A stretch of DNA of 64,000 nt. Source: Demequina oxidasica. GTDB taxonomy: Bacteria > Actinomycetota > Actinomycetes > Actinomycetales > Demequinaceae. The first letter of the stretch is position 1; every line of letters begins with the position of its first letter. This document shows, one piece after another, positions 56,945-64,000 of the stretch. Under the pieces are notes generated by a model, which saw only the letters and a list, made by a program, of their open reading frames with translations, made no database searches and was not told where the DNA came from. Where the stretch lies: assembly GCF_000975115.1 (NCBI RefSeq), contig NZ_BBRE01000002.1:186001-250000 (forward strand), read 5' to 3'. A program made the translations under genes and the position numbers.

Positions 56945-57001
56945 CTGGTAACCAAACTATGGGGCAGGTCAGCGAGTCAACGAAACCCGGGGCAGTCCCC
57001 A
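56945..57001 (-). repeat. IS right terminal repeat, two blocks
   Basis: Inverted counterpart of the left end: GGTAACCAAACT, GGGGCAGGTCA (ending at 56971), AGTCA and GGCAGTCCCC (56991-57000). The outer block has one extra G relative to the left end. Confidence 0.75.
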
Positions 57002-57843
57002 TGAACGATGGATATGAATGCCATTTGGACAAGCCGCACACTTAACTCATCAGTAAGCGTGAAGCCAGCGTGCACCGAGCTTCAGTGCGCCAACTCGTGA
57101 CGCGTGCCACTCCAACGTGGGGCGTGCGTCGCTCCGAGCCTCATTCACCAGGCAAACTCACCGACTTGCCAGGGCCATTAGCTCAACTAGCAGAGCAGCG
57201 GACTTCAACAATAGGAGCGCCTAGCCGGAAACGTCGGGGCTGTTAGCTCCGTGGACCTTGCGTCGCCGGTCCCAGTGACCCCTCTGTCCGTAGATGCGGA
57301 TCGCGGCGACGTAGAACGTGATCCCACCAGCCCACCTATTTTGGACCTAAGCCGGAAGCTTGTTCCACGCAGTGGTCAGCATCCGGCGAGACAAGCCGTC
57401 CATTGGGCAGTACGTCCCCGCGTCAGAGCCACGCTGGTGACGTCCGGTTTTCGCTGTGCAAGTCCTTGGCATGGTGGAAAGTAGCCAGACGAGCGGATTC
57501 GCTCAGTTGCGGTCCATGGTTAACGCGATCACGAGCGCCGCTGAGTCGAACGTGCACTTTCTCTCATCGCATGCGAGCACTGAGACGGAGCTCTCGTTGA
57601 GTCGTCAATGGTTGATGGATCGCGCGGGCAGTTCTGAGCGGGTCCGCACTTCACCATTGAGATTTGCACCTGGTTGGCCAAGAACGACTTCTCTTTACTG
57701 AGCACTCCGAGGTCACGGAATCTGACGCAGGTTTCTTCATAGCGCTCGCGGTTGCGGGACCGTTGGTTGACTGTTATGTTCCGAAGTGTTGTCACGCAAG
57801 TTTTTGTGCGCACCCCCCAAACGACTCTGGTCAGGAGCACTAG
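57002..57843. other. Gene-poor remnant region between IS and membrane-protein gene
   Basis: I see no gene here with family similarity or a supported start. It contains a tRNA-like 5' half (57172-57212). GC is lower than in the core: the 60 bases 57541-57600 have 33 G or C. Short open frames on both strands have no ribosome sites and biased, low-information composition. Confidence 0.5.
57172..57212 (+). pseudogene. tRNA 5'-half remnant
   Basis: GGGCCATTAGCTCAACTAGC followed by AGAGCAGCGGACT matches the 5' half of the CAT tRNA at 52288 (GGGCCA, TAGCTCA and AGAGCAGCGGACT identical), then diverges in the anticodon loop. No 3' half follows. It has acceptor 5' strand, D arm and anticodon 5' stem only, so it is a broken gene or a recombination scar. 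Confidence 0.65.
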
Positions 57844-58236
57844 ATGAAAAACGTAGTGGCATATACACGTTGGGAAGATGGCCCGTTCTTTCAGCTTCCG
57901 TGGTCAAGCAACTGGTCGACGGCCGGGTTGTCGCTGATTGGCTTCGTGCTCGTGGCGCTGAACCTTCTGAGACCAAGCGATGGTCTGTCCTGGGCGACTT
58001 TCGCGATTGTCTTGCTCGGACACTCACTCGTATTGGCAACACTGAATCATCCAACGCGCGCCGAGACTACTCTCCGTTCACTAGCGCTCTTGGTTCTATT
58101 CGCCTGCGCCATCTTGCCGGGTATGTTCACTACATCTGCTCTTACGCCTCTTGCAGTTTTCGCGCTCGCAGCCATTGGTGCCATGCCGACTGCTGCAATC
58201 GCTATGCACGAATTGCGCAAAAGCGATAGTCGCTGA
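57844..58236 (+). CDS. Small membrane protein, unknown
   Basis: 130 aa, ATG at 57844. Four predicted helices (WSTAGLSLIGFVLVALNLL, WATFAIVLLGHSLVLATL, LRSLALLVLFACAILPGMF, LAVFALAAIGAMPTAAIAM) with short loops and a charged C-terminus. It lies 193 bp upstream of a secreted protein gene on the same strand. No named family. It could protect the producer against that protein, by analogy only. Confidence 0.6.
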   Translation: MKNVVAYTRWEDGPFFQLPWSSNWSTAGLSLIGFVLVALNLLRPSDGLSWATFAIVLLGHSLVLATLNHPTRAETTLRSLALLVLFACAILPGMFTTSALTPLAVFALAAIGAMPTAAIAMHELRKSDSR

Positions 58237-58429
58237 ACCTCTTACCACCAGTGCGTGCGGCAAGCATCGCAGACGGATGCAGGTGTGGGCGCTGTTCCAA
58301 CGACGCGAAACGCTCAATTGCTTTCTCCGAGATAACGCGCCACGACTCCGAGCAGTCCACCTCAATGTTGACGGTCAGTTCGCGTGCACCAATTTTCGGA
58401 ACAACCCCATCTATGCAAAGGAGCAAGAT

Positions 58430-59404
58430 ATGCACACTAGATTCAAGAAGGTCTCGCTAGTAACAGGCTTGGTCCTAGCAGTGACCGCAGTATCCCCCAC
58501 CTCCGCGTTCGCTAGCGATGCAGACGAAACTGACACGATCTCTCAGCTTGTGAACGAAGTAAGACCAGACGCGGTAACTAACGAGCCGTTGCAGGTTGGA
58601 ACGGATCGCACGCTCACCTCTGCTGCGAGTGATACTGAGATCCCCGCCACGTCTGATGGCATCCTGACCCTCGTTGGAGATGCAGGCATTCCCATCGCAG
58701 TCAAACTACCGGGCGAAGGGGCGGTTGCTCGTGTGAGCGACGACAACACGGTTGTCTACGCGGGTGACGCCGGTCCTGATATTGCCGTACAGAGCGGATT
58801 GGACGAAACCAGGGTTCACACGATCGCGGAATCAGAAGACCAACTGTCCGATCTCACCTACGAGTTCGGTAACTTGACGCCTGAATTGAATGACGACGGC
58901 TCCGTTACTCTTTGGGCAGGAGCGGACGACGGAAGTTTTCAGATGACAGCAGGTGCTATCGCGGCTCCGTGGGCTAGCGACGCGGACGGCGTTGCTCTCG
59001 AGACCCAATACCGAGTTGAGGGCAACACGGTAGTACAAGATGTCACCGTAGACGAGCGGACCGTATTCCCCGTGGTCGCCGACCCATCGTTCCAAGGCGA
59101 CTGCGGAATCGTGACGTGTACGATGCGTTTTAATCGAGCCTATACACTCAAGATTTCCAAGTTCGGCAGCGACGCGGGGAAGATGATTGCTCTTGTGATC
59201 GCCCTCGGCGCATCTGTCGGTGGAGTCCCGGGCGCGGCGGCCGGCGCGTTTGCTGGCGGCATCGTTGCAGCGCGTACCTCGATCTTCTCTACCCAAGCCA
59301 AAGACTTCTACAGCAACGGTAACTGCTTCGGGATAAAGTTCTACCCCGGTACGACGACTTCATGGGGCACTCAAGTGAAGCGTTACACATATAACTGCAG
59401 GTAG
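58430..59404 (+). CDS. Secreted protein with VVADP motif and glycine-rich C-terminal segment
   Basis: 324 aa. Sec signal peptide at 1-29 (MHTRFKKVSLVTGLVLAVTA core, cleavage after AFA). A beta-rich region with repeated VxxAGDAG and DDG turns follows, then FPVVADP at 213-219, a motif seen in many actinobacterial secreted proteins of unknown role. Cys225 and Cys230, Cys299 and Cys323 could form two disulfides around a Gly/Ala hydrophobic segment at 252-281 (ALVIALGASVGGVPGAAAG). The ATG at 58430 has AAAGGAG 8 bp upstream. The layout resembles a membrane-active secreted peptide precursor; it is not a known bacteriocin family to me. Confidence 0.6.
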   Translation: MHTRFKKVSLVTGLVLAVTAVSPTSAFASDADETDTISQLVNEVRPDAVTNEPLQVGTDRTLTSAASDTEIPATSDGILTLVGDAGIPIAVKLPGEGAVARVSDDNTVVYAGDAGPDIAVQSGLDETRVHTIAESEDQLSDLTYEFGNLTPELNDDGSVTLWAGADDGSFQMTAGAIAAPWASDADGVALETQYRVEGNTVVQDVTVDERTVFPVVADPSFQGDCGIVTCTMRFNRAYTLKISKFGSDAGKMIALVIALGASVGGVPGAAAGAFAGGIVAARTSIFSTQAKDFYSNGNCFGIKFYPGTTTSWGTQVKRYTYNCR

Positions 59405-59879
59405 TTTGATGAGGCATCGCTGGTTCTTTGCATTCCAGGTCTTGCAGTTAGTGAGATGTATTACCCAAAGAGTCGACAGCAAGCCACCTCGTCACAAGTA
59501 TCACACGGAGCCGGTTATCGTTCGGGCGATATCCGGCTCCGTGTCGCAGACACGCTCGTGACCGCCAACCTTCGCGGTGTCGAGACCTGGCTGCGGTCAA
59601 AAGGGCATCGCGCGTTGACCCCTGCGCGGAGCGAACGCATGGCCATGCTGTTTGTCGCCCCGTAGCAACAGCCCCGCTCCAACAACGCACCGTGTGTGAA
59701 CCTCTGCCGACGACGCAGACGCTCTCATTTAGCTGCGACTTCGCTTGTTTCATGGACTGGCGTCAGCGATTCCATGGACTAGGGTCATCCTAGAACTAAT
59801 ATCCACCGAGGTAGATGCGTTGCGCGCGCTTCCCACCAACCTTCTCCTCTCCGGAACTGCCGTCGGGCAGACTGTGACC
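59405..59879. other. Non-coding stretch at the island's right edge
   Basis: 475 bp with no supported gene. It holds the large hairpin at 59504-59543. Open frames on either strand lack ribosome sites and family similarity. Confidence 0.5.
59504..59543. terminator. Long stem-loop, likely terminator without T-tract
   Basis: A 17-bp arm CACGGAGCCGGTTATCG (59504-59520) pairs with CGATATCCGGCTCCGTG (59527-59543) with one mismatch and a TTCGGG loop. It lies 100 bp after the secreted-protein gene. There is no T-run on either side, as in many actinobacterial terminators; it may instead be a boundary or protein-binding element. Confidence 0.55.
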
Positions 59880-60563
59880 ATGAATATTATTTTCGTTCCG
59901 GGCTCAGGACTCGACGGCACGGAGGCATGGCCGCAGCAGTCGAATGCCATGCTGGCACCCGGAACATCGGGGACGTTCCTGACACACGAGGACCTCGGCT
60001 CCACACGCGAGCAACACCTCGCGGCCATTCACCGCGCTCTCGGTCCGAACGGCGGCCACTTGGTTGCGCACTCTTCCGGCGCAGTCGCGGCTACGCTCGC
60101 GGCGTCGCGAGAGCCCTGGCTGGTTCGCTCGTTGACGCTCTTCGAGCCCGCGTGTTTTGGTGCGGTGCGTGGTGGTCCCGAGGTCGAGCGCCACGTGCTT
60201 GAAATGAGTCCCGTGTTCGATTTGGCTGACGACCGGGCAGTATCAGATGCCGATTTTTGGGTGCGGTTCCTAGAGGCTTTGGGTGCTCCCGTCCCAGCGC
60301 CCAATGCGGTGGGCATTGCCTTGCTGGGGCGTCGTCTGCGGGCGTCGCCTCCCCCTTGGGAGCCATCGATCAGCCTCGATTTTCTCGCGCCCTCGCCAAC
60401 GCTAGTTATTACTGGTCGTTGGAACGACCTGTACGAGGAGGTGGCCGAAGCGCTTGCAGGCGCAGGCGCGTGCCACGAGATACTTGAGGGGAAGTTCCAC
60501 CGACCCCAGGACCACGTGAGAGCGAATCAGCTGATCGCTGCTCACTGGAAGGCGGTCGGGTAA
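59880..60563 (+). CDS. Alpha/beta hydrolase
   Basis: 227 aa from the ATG at 59880, which gives the typical opening MNIIFVPGSGLDGTEAW. The nucleophile elbow is HLVAHSSGAVAA (GxSxG-like with A-H-S-S-G), followed by LTLFEPACFG and a late TLVITGRWND strand and GKFHRPQDH for the acid-His part. Substrate unknown. Its stop overlaps the ATG of the DUF1905 gene (TAATG). Confidence 0.78.
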   Translation: MNIIFVPGSGLDGTEAWPQQSNAMLAPGTSGTFLTHEDLGSTREQHLAAIHRALGPNGGHLVAHSSGAVAATLAASREPWLVRSLTLFEPACFGAVRGGPEVERHVLEMSPVFDLADDRAVSDADFWVRFLEALGAPVPAPNAVGIALLGRRLRASPPPWEPSISLDFLAPSPTLVITGRWNDLYEEVAEALAGAGACHEILEGKFHRPQDHVRANQLIAAHWKAVG

Positions 60564-60865
60564 TGAGCGCCACTTACGAGTTCAATGCCGATCTCTGGCG
60601 CTGGGACGTTCAGCAGGGCGTCTGGCTGTTCGTTACTCTGCCGAACGAGATCACTGACGAGATCGACGAGGAGTACTCGGGCCTGCGCGCGGGGTTCGGG
60701 TCCGTGAAGGTGCGCGTCAGCATCGGCAAGACGACCTGGGAGACGTCGGTCTTCCCGTCCAAGGACCAGGGCGGGTTCATCCTGCCGATTAAGAAGTCAG
60801 TCCGTAAATCCGAAGGTCTAGATGAGGGCTCGACTGCGAGCGTTCGCCTTACCCCCATCGCCTAG
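60563..60865 (+). CDS. DUF1905-domain protein
   Basis: 100 aa beta-barrel-like protein: FNADLWRWDVQQGVWLFVTLP, FGSVKVRVSIGKTTWETSVFPSK and LPIKKSVRKSEGL match the DUF1905 (YdeI-associated) domain. Role unknown. Translationally coupled to the hydrolase. The 3' end overlaps nnrD tail to tail by 4 bp. Confidence 0.8.
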   Translation: MSATYEFNADLWRWDVQQGVWLFVTLPNEITDEIDEEYSGLRAGFGSVKVRVSIGKTTWETSVFPSKDQGGFILPIKKSVRKSEGLDEGSTASVRLTPIA

Positions 60866-61737
60866 TGCGGGGACTCGTCGCCGTACTGGTCGACAATCGC
60901 CGCAATGACGGTCGGCACCATGTCAGCCACGTCGAGTGCGCTGATGGGTCCACCGTCGGAAGCCAACACCCCTGCTTGGGCGTGAATCCACGCGGCGCTC
61001 GCCCCGGCATCGGCCGCACTGAGGCCCCCCGCGAGGAGGGTGCCCGCAATACCTGCCAGGGTGTCGCCGGAGCCCGCGGTGGCCAGCCAGGGCGTGGCCT
61101 CAGGGAGCGTCACGATGGCGCCGCCAGGGGAGACGACGATGGTCCGGGACCCCTTGAGCAGGACGGTCGCCCTGGCCGTCTCGGCGAGTAGGCGCGCGTG
61201 CCCGGCGCGATCCCGGTCGACGTCAGCGCGAGATACGTCGTGCCGTAACGCCTTCAGCGTGCGGACGAGTTCGTTGGCGTGCGGCGTGAGGAGCACGCTG
61301 TCGCTCGCGGCGGCGCGGTCTCCGGACGCGCGGGCACGAGCGATCGCCTCCAGCGCGCCGGCGTCCACCACCATGGGCAGTCCGGCCGCGGTCACGGCAC
61401 TGATCACCGCGTCCTGTTCGGGATGGTCCGCGATTCCGGGGCCGACTACCCACGCCTGGCAGCGAGGTAGTGCGTCCGATGCGTCGGAGGGGGCGTGCAC
61501 GACCACTTCGGGGTGACGGGCGAGTACTAGGTCTTGGGCGCGGCGTGGGCCGATGTAGCGCACGAACGCCGCTCCGGCTCGCACCGCCGCGTTGACCACA
61601 AGTACCGCCGCACCTGGGTAGGCGTCGGAGCCCGCGACAACGCCTAGGACGCCTCGCGAGTACTTGTCGTCACCGGCGCTGGGCACCGGCCAGACGCGCT
61701 CGACATCGGCCGCTGACCACTCATGTGCGTCGCTCAT
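60862..61737 (-). CDS. nnrD: ADP-dependent NAD(P)H-hydrate dehydratase
   Basis: Repairs the hydrated form of NAD(P)H using ADP. It has 291 aa from the ATG at 61737, with the YjeF C-terminal/ribokinase-like motifs GVVAGSDAYPGAAVLVVNAA near the N-terminus and ATAGSGDTLAGIAGTLLAGG (catalytic Asp in GSGDT) near the C-terminus. In many bacteria it is fused to the epimerase; here the epimerase is a separate gene 581 bp away, across def. Confidence 0.92.
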   Translation of the reverse strand: MSDAHEWSAADVERVWPVPSAGDDKYSRGVLGVVAGSDAYPGAAVLVVNAAVRAGAAFVRYIGPRRAQDLVLARHPEVVVHAPSDASDALPRCQAWVVGPGIADHPEQDAVISAVTAAGLPMVVDAGALEAIARARASGDRAAASDSVLLTPHANELVRTLKALRHDVSRADVDRDRAGHARLLAETARATVLLKGSRTIVVSPGGAIVTLPEATPWLATAGSGDTLAGIAGTLLAGGLSAADAGASAAWIHAQAGVLASDGGPISALDVADMVPTVIAAIVDQYGDESPH

Positions 61738-61795
61738 GGCTCCAGCGTGGCATACGCGAACCCGGAGCGGTCGGAGGGCATGAAAGAATGTCGCC

Positions 61796-62296
61796 ATGGC
61801 ATTCCGCGACATCCGAGTAACTGGCGACCCCGTCCTGCGCACCCTGTGCGACCCCATCACGGATATTGACGCCCGCGTCAAGACCCTGATCGAGGACCTG
61901 CTTGAGACTGTCGACTACGACGGTCGCGCGGGGCTGGCGGCGAATCAGATCGGCGTCAACCTGCGCGCGTTCTCCTGGAACATCGACGACGACATGGGCT
62001 ACATCATCAACCCCGTCATCGTGGAGCGGTCGGATGAGCTGCAGGAGCTGGGTGACGAGGGTTGCCTCTCCGTCCCCGGCCTCTGGTACCCGTGTGAACG
62101 CCCCGCGTACACCCGCGCCGAGGGAATCGACCTGGATGGCAAGCCCGTGGTGATCGAAGGCGAGGAGATCTGGGCGCGACTGATCAACCACGAGGTCGAC
62201 CACCTCGATGGACACCTCTACCTGGACCGGCTCAAAAAGGATGTCCGCAAGCGCGCCATGCGCGAACTACGCGAATCGCTCGACGAGGCCAAGTAG
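61796..62296 (+). CDS. def: Peptide deformylase
   Basis: Removes the N-formyl group from new proteins. 166 aa with motif 1 GLAANQIG, motif 2 EGCLSVP and motif 3 HEVDHLDG (two metal His and catalytic Glu). All catalytic residues are present. It starts 58 bp from nnrD (divergent) and converges with nnrE. Confidence 0.96.
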   Translation: MAFRDIRVTGDPVLRTLCDPITDIDARVKTLIEDLLETVDYDGRAGLAANQIGVNLRAFSWNIDDDMGYIINPVIVERSDELQELGDEGCLSVPGLWYPCERPAYTRAEGIDLDGKPVVIEGEEIWARLINHEVDHLDGHLYLDRLKKDVRKRAMRELRESLDEAK

Positions 62297-62317
62297 ACCA
62301 GGCTTCGTCGCAGCGTG

Positions 62318-62968
62318 CTAGTCCAGCGCGACGCCCACGTCGGCGAGCACCACAAGACCGGCCGATGCTTTTGCCGGCCTGGCCGACAGGCACCCTTTGA
62401 GCGCGGTGAAGGTCACAGTCACCTTCGCGTGAACGTGAGGTAAGTCCGCATCACCGGAGTCGGCCTCGAGACCGCTTGGAATGTCGACGGCGATGACGGC
62501 CGTGTGCAGTGGGATGGCGGCCACGAGCGCATCCGCCGGGGCGCGTAGTCCCGCGCGGGCGCCGAGCCCTACGATGCCGTCAATGACACAGTTGGCCTCG
62601 CCCACCAAGGCGAGCGCCTCATCCATTGAATCCGCTGCATGAACGACTCGTCCGCCTGCCGCGGTGAACCGCTCAAGTCCACGCTTGTGCGCGGTGTCGC
62701 CTGTCAGTACCGCAACGGCATCCGCGCCCTCCGCACTGAGTAGCGCGCCCGCCAGTAGCGCGTCGCCACCATTGTTTCCGGTGCCGGTGAGGATCACCAC
62801 CTTTGCCCTGTCCATGAGGCGAGTACGTGCCTCGGTGGTGCCTCTTGCTTCGGCCGCCACGGCATCGGCCGCATGGTCCATCAAGACAGCCTCGTCGACC
62901 GTCTCCATAGTGGCGCGCTCGGCCTGCTGAAGTTGGGCGGCGGTCATTACGACGGAAGAAGTAGCCAT
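62318..62968 (-). CDS. nnrE: NAD(P)H-hydrate epimerase
   Basis: Interconverts R and S forms of NAD(P)HX for repair. 216 aa with YjeF N-terminal motifs: LQQAERATMETV at the start, VVILTGTGNNGGDALLAGALL, and AVDIPSGLEADSG. ATG at 62968; an inner ATG at 62947 is possible. Works with nnrD nearby. Confidence 0.92.
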   Translation of the reverse strand: MATSSVVMTAAQLQQAERATMETVDEAVLMDHAADAVAAEARGTTEARTRLMDRAKVVILTGTGNNGGDALLAGALLSAEGADAVAVLTGDTAHKRGLERFTAAGGRVVHAADSMDEALALVGEANCVIDGIVGLGARAGLRAPADALVAAIPLHTAVIAVDIPSGLEADSGDADLPHVHAKVTVTFTALKGCLSARPAKASAGLVVLADVGVALD

Positions 62969-63147
62969 GGCTTGACTCTGACACGGTCAGAGAGTTCGCG
63001 CACATTGCGCCGCGCCGCGCGGGCACACTGGCGCATCTGCGCGAGATAGGGCAACATAGTGACATAGCAGTAGCGAACTACCCCGGTTAGCCGGACATTT
63101 CTTCAGAGGTCGTAGGGGAAGACGTACCTCAACAGGAAGGAAGGGTC

Positions 63148-63645
63148 ATGGCTGCAATTACCCGTGGTGTTCTATTCGTGCACTCTGCAACGCGCGCAAT
63201 GTGCCCTCACATCGAGTGGGCCGCACAGAGCGTGCTAGGTTCGCGCGCCACCTTTGACTGGATCGACCAGCCTGCTGGCACCAATCTTTTCCGCGCCGAA
63301 GTGGCGTGGCAGGGACAGCAGGGCACCGGCGCGAACCTCGCCTCCGCACTGCGCGGGTGGGAGCACGTCCGCTACGAGGTCACTGAGGATCCCTCCTTTG
63401 GTTGCGACGGCGGACGCTGGTCGCACACCCCCTCGCTGGGAATCTTCCACGCCGTCACCGACGTCCACGGCAACATCGTGGTGCCCGAGGACCGCATCCG
63501 CGCCGCGATCGAGGCCGGCGGCACGGCAGCTGACTTCAAGCGCTCTATGGACCTGGCGCTCGGCGCCGCGTGGGACCACGAGCTCGAGCCGTTCCGCTAC
63601 GCGGGCCACGGCGCCCCCGTGCGCTGGTTGCACCGCGTCGGCTAA
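63148..63645 (+). CDS. DUF3145 family protein
   Basis: 165 aa, a family restricted to actinobacteria. The opening is AAITRGVLFVHSATRAMCPHIEWA, and WEHVRYEVTEDPSFGCDGGRW and GHGAPVRWLHRVG mark the rest. ATG at 63148 has AAGGAAGG upstream. It usually lies beside fabF, as here, so a link to fatty-acid synthesis is suspected. Function not established. The 179-bp stretch 62969-63147 upstream shows no other gene. Confidence 0.87.
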   Translation: MAAITRGVLFVHSATRAMCPHIEWAAQSVLGSRATFDWIDQPAGTNLFRAEVAWQGQQGTGANLASALRGWEHVRYEVTEDPSFGCDGGRWSHTPSLGIFHAVTDVHGNIVVPEDRIRAAIEAGGTAADFKRSMDLALGAAWDHELEPFRYAGHGAPVRWLHRVG

Positions 63646-63667
63646 TCCGCACGTTCTCAACGCAAAG

Positions 63668-63706
63668 AAGGGCCCCGCTACTTGGAATCCAAGCGGCGGG
63701 GCCCTT
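63668..63706. terminator. Bidirectional terminator between DUF3145 and fabF
   Basis: AAGGGCCCCGC (63668-63678) pairs with GCGGGGCCCTT (63696-63706), with an inner CTTGG/CCAAG extension, followed by CCTCTT on the plus strand and CTTTGC on the minus. The two genes converge on it. Confidence 0.85.
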
Positions 63707-63724
63707 CCTCTTGCACGCTACGAG

Positions 63725-64000
63725 TTACGCGGTACCGAAGATGAGGGCGACGTTGTGGCCGCCAAAGCCGAATGAGTTGTTGATGGCCGCAAGCTGACCG
63801 TCTGCAGGAAGGTCACGAGGTACGTCGCGCACCAAGTCGAGCTCGAGCTCGGGATCGGGCTCCGTGACGTTGATGGTGGGGGGAGCCTTGCGGTCCTGCA
63901 GGGCCTTGACGGTGAAGACCGACTCGAGAGCGCCTGCGCCGCCGAGGAGGTGGCCAGTCATGGACTTAGTAGCGCTCAGGAGCACGCTGTCGGCGTGCGA
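63725..64000 (-). CDS. fabF: Beta-ketoacyl-ACP synthase II, 5' part outside window
   Basis: Chain-elongating condensing enzyme of fatty-acid synthesis. The visible C-terminal 91 aa contain SATKSMTGHLLGGAGA (with the active-site lysine and the second catalytic histidine) and NNSFGFGGHNVALIF, the KAS C-terminal signature. The gene runs off the right edge on the minus strand; the catalytic cysteine and first histidine are not in view. Confidence 0.94.
   Translation of the reverse strand, partial: SHADSVLLSATKSMTGHLLGGAGALESVFTVKALQDRKAPPTINVTEPDPELELDLVRDVPRDLPADGQLAAINNSFGFGGHNVALIFGTA

Larger units (their letters stand above)
55678..57001. mobile_element. IS3-family insertion sequence
   Basis: About 1.3 kb with OrfA and OrfB on the minus strand. 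The ends are imperfect inverted repeats in two blocks: the outer GGGACTGCC (55679-55687, and its complement at 56991-56999) and the inner TGACCTGCCCC followed by AGTTTGGTTACC-like sequence (from 55707, and complement ending at 56971). Ends at 55678 (TGGGA) and 57001 (CCCCA) give TG...CA termini. The 3-bp flanks (TCT left, TGA right) do not match, so no target duplication is visible. Confidence 0.85.

Noticed and set aside
57001..57045. 14-codon ORF starting at the IS right edge
   Set aside because: It begins at the last base of the IS, has no ribosome site and no counterpart; it is most likely a chance frame.
57456..57701. 81-codon plus-strand open frame in the gene-poor stretch
   Set aside because: It lacks a ribosome site, has no recognisable motif and overlaps an equally unconvincing minus-strand frame.
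52362..59879. Direct repeat of the CAT tRNA 3' end as attR
   Set aside because: I looked for the T arm and acceptor 3' sequence (TTCAAGCCCCACCTGGCCC) downstream and found no convincing copy by eye.

Overview
The window is chromosomal DNA of a high-GC Gram-positive bacterium of the Actinomycetota. The gene order comEA-comEC-holA-rpsT-lepA-hemW-hrcA-dnaJ-rsmE-HIT-phoH-ybeY-CBS protein-era-leuA-recO-uppS-zinc locus-glyS-dus-dgt-dnaG, the actinobacterial families DUF3145, DUF6421, DUF4870 and SAV_915, and the frequent GTG starts fit the order Micrococcales. The genus cannot be read from the sequence with certainty. Both edges cut genes: leuS at the left (5' end missing) and fabF at the right (5' end missing, minus strand).

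Positions 1-27300 are mostly core genes on the plus strand. They cover translation (leuS, lepA, rpsT, rsmE, ybeY, era), DNA uptake and replication (comEA, comEC, holA, recO), heat-shock control (CIRCE, hrcA, dnaJ) and leucine synthesis (leuA behind a Leu-codon leader peptide). A minus-strand group at 8717-12036 holds two cyclic-di-GMP-type proteins and a PemK-like protein. Two DUF4870 membrane proteins lie at 15270-16188.

Positions 27541-32625 are a compact six-gene operon: HAD phosphatase, PhnD-type lipoprotein, PhnC ATPase, two PhnE permeases and an RpiR regulator. Short inverted repeats upstream are candidate operators. After uppS, a zinc-uptake locus (znuA-znuC-znuB-zur) runs on the minus strand from a promoter that overlaps a Zur-type palindrome; znuA looks leaderless. 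glyS, a YibE/F protein and dusB follow. At 41583-45436 an Lrp/AsnC regulator is divergent from DUF6421-SDR-threonine aldolase, with two near-identical 16-bp direct repeats between them. Then come an enoyl-CoA hydratase-like/SDR pair, dgt, a three-gene minus-strand membrane/DUF6941 group, and dnaG.

Positions 52380-59800 are the accessory region. It starts just after two tRNA genes (Asn, and one with anticodon CAU) and has visibly lower GC. It contains a translationally coupled four-gene cassette (SAV_915-like protein, 98-aa helical protein, 386-aa WXG-type protein ending in a hydrophobic glycine-rich hairpin, four-helix membrane protein). It also contains two coupled micro-ORFs, an IS3-family element with unusual two-block ends, a tRNA 5'-half remnant, and a membrane protein upstream of a secreted cysteine-containing protein with its own glycine-rich segment. 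I read this as a decayed tRNA-linked island carrying two candidate secreted effector and membrane-protector pairs. Core genes resume at 59880 with an alpha/beta hydrolase, DUF1905, nnrD, def, nnrE, DUF3145 and fabF.
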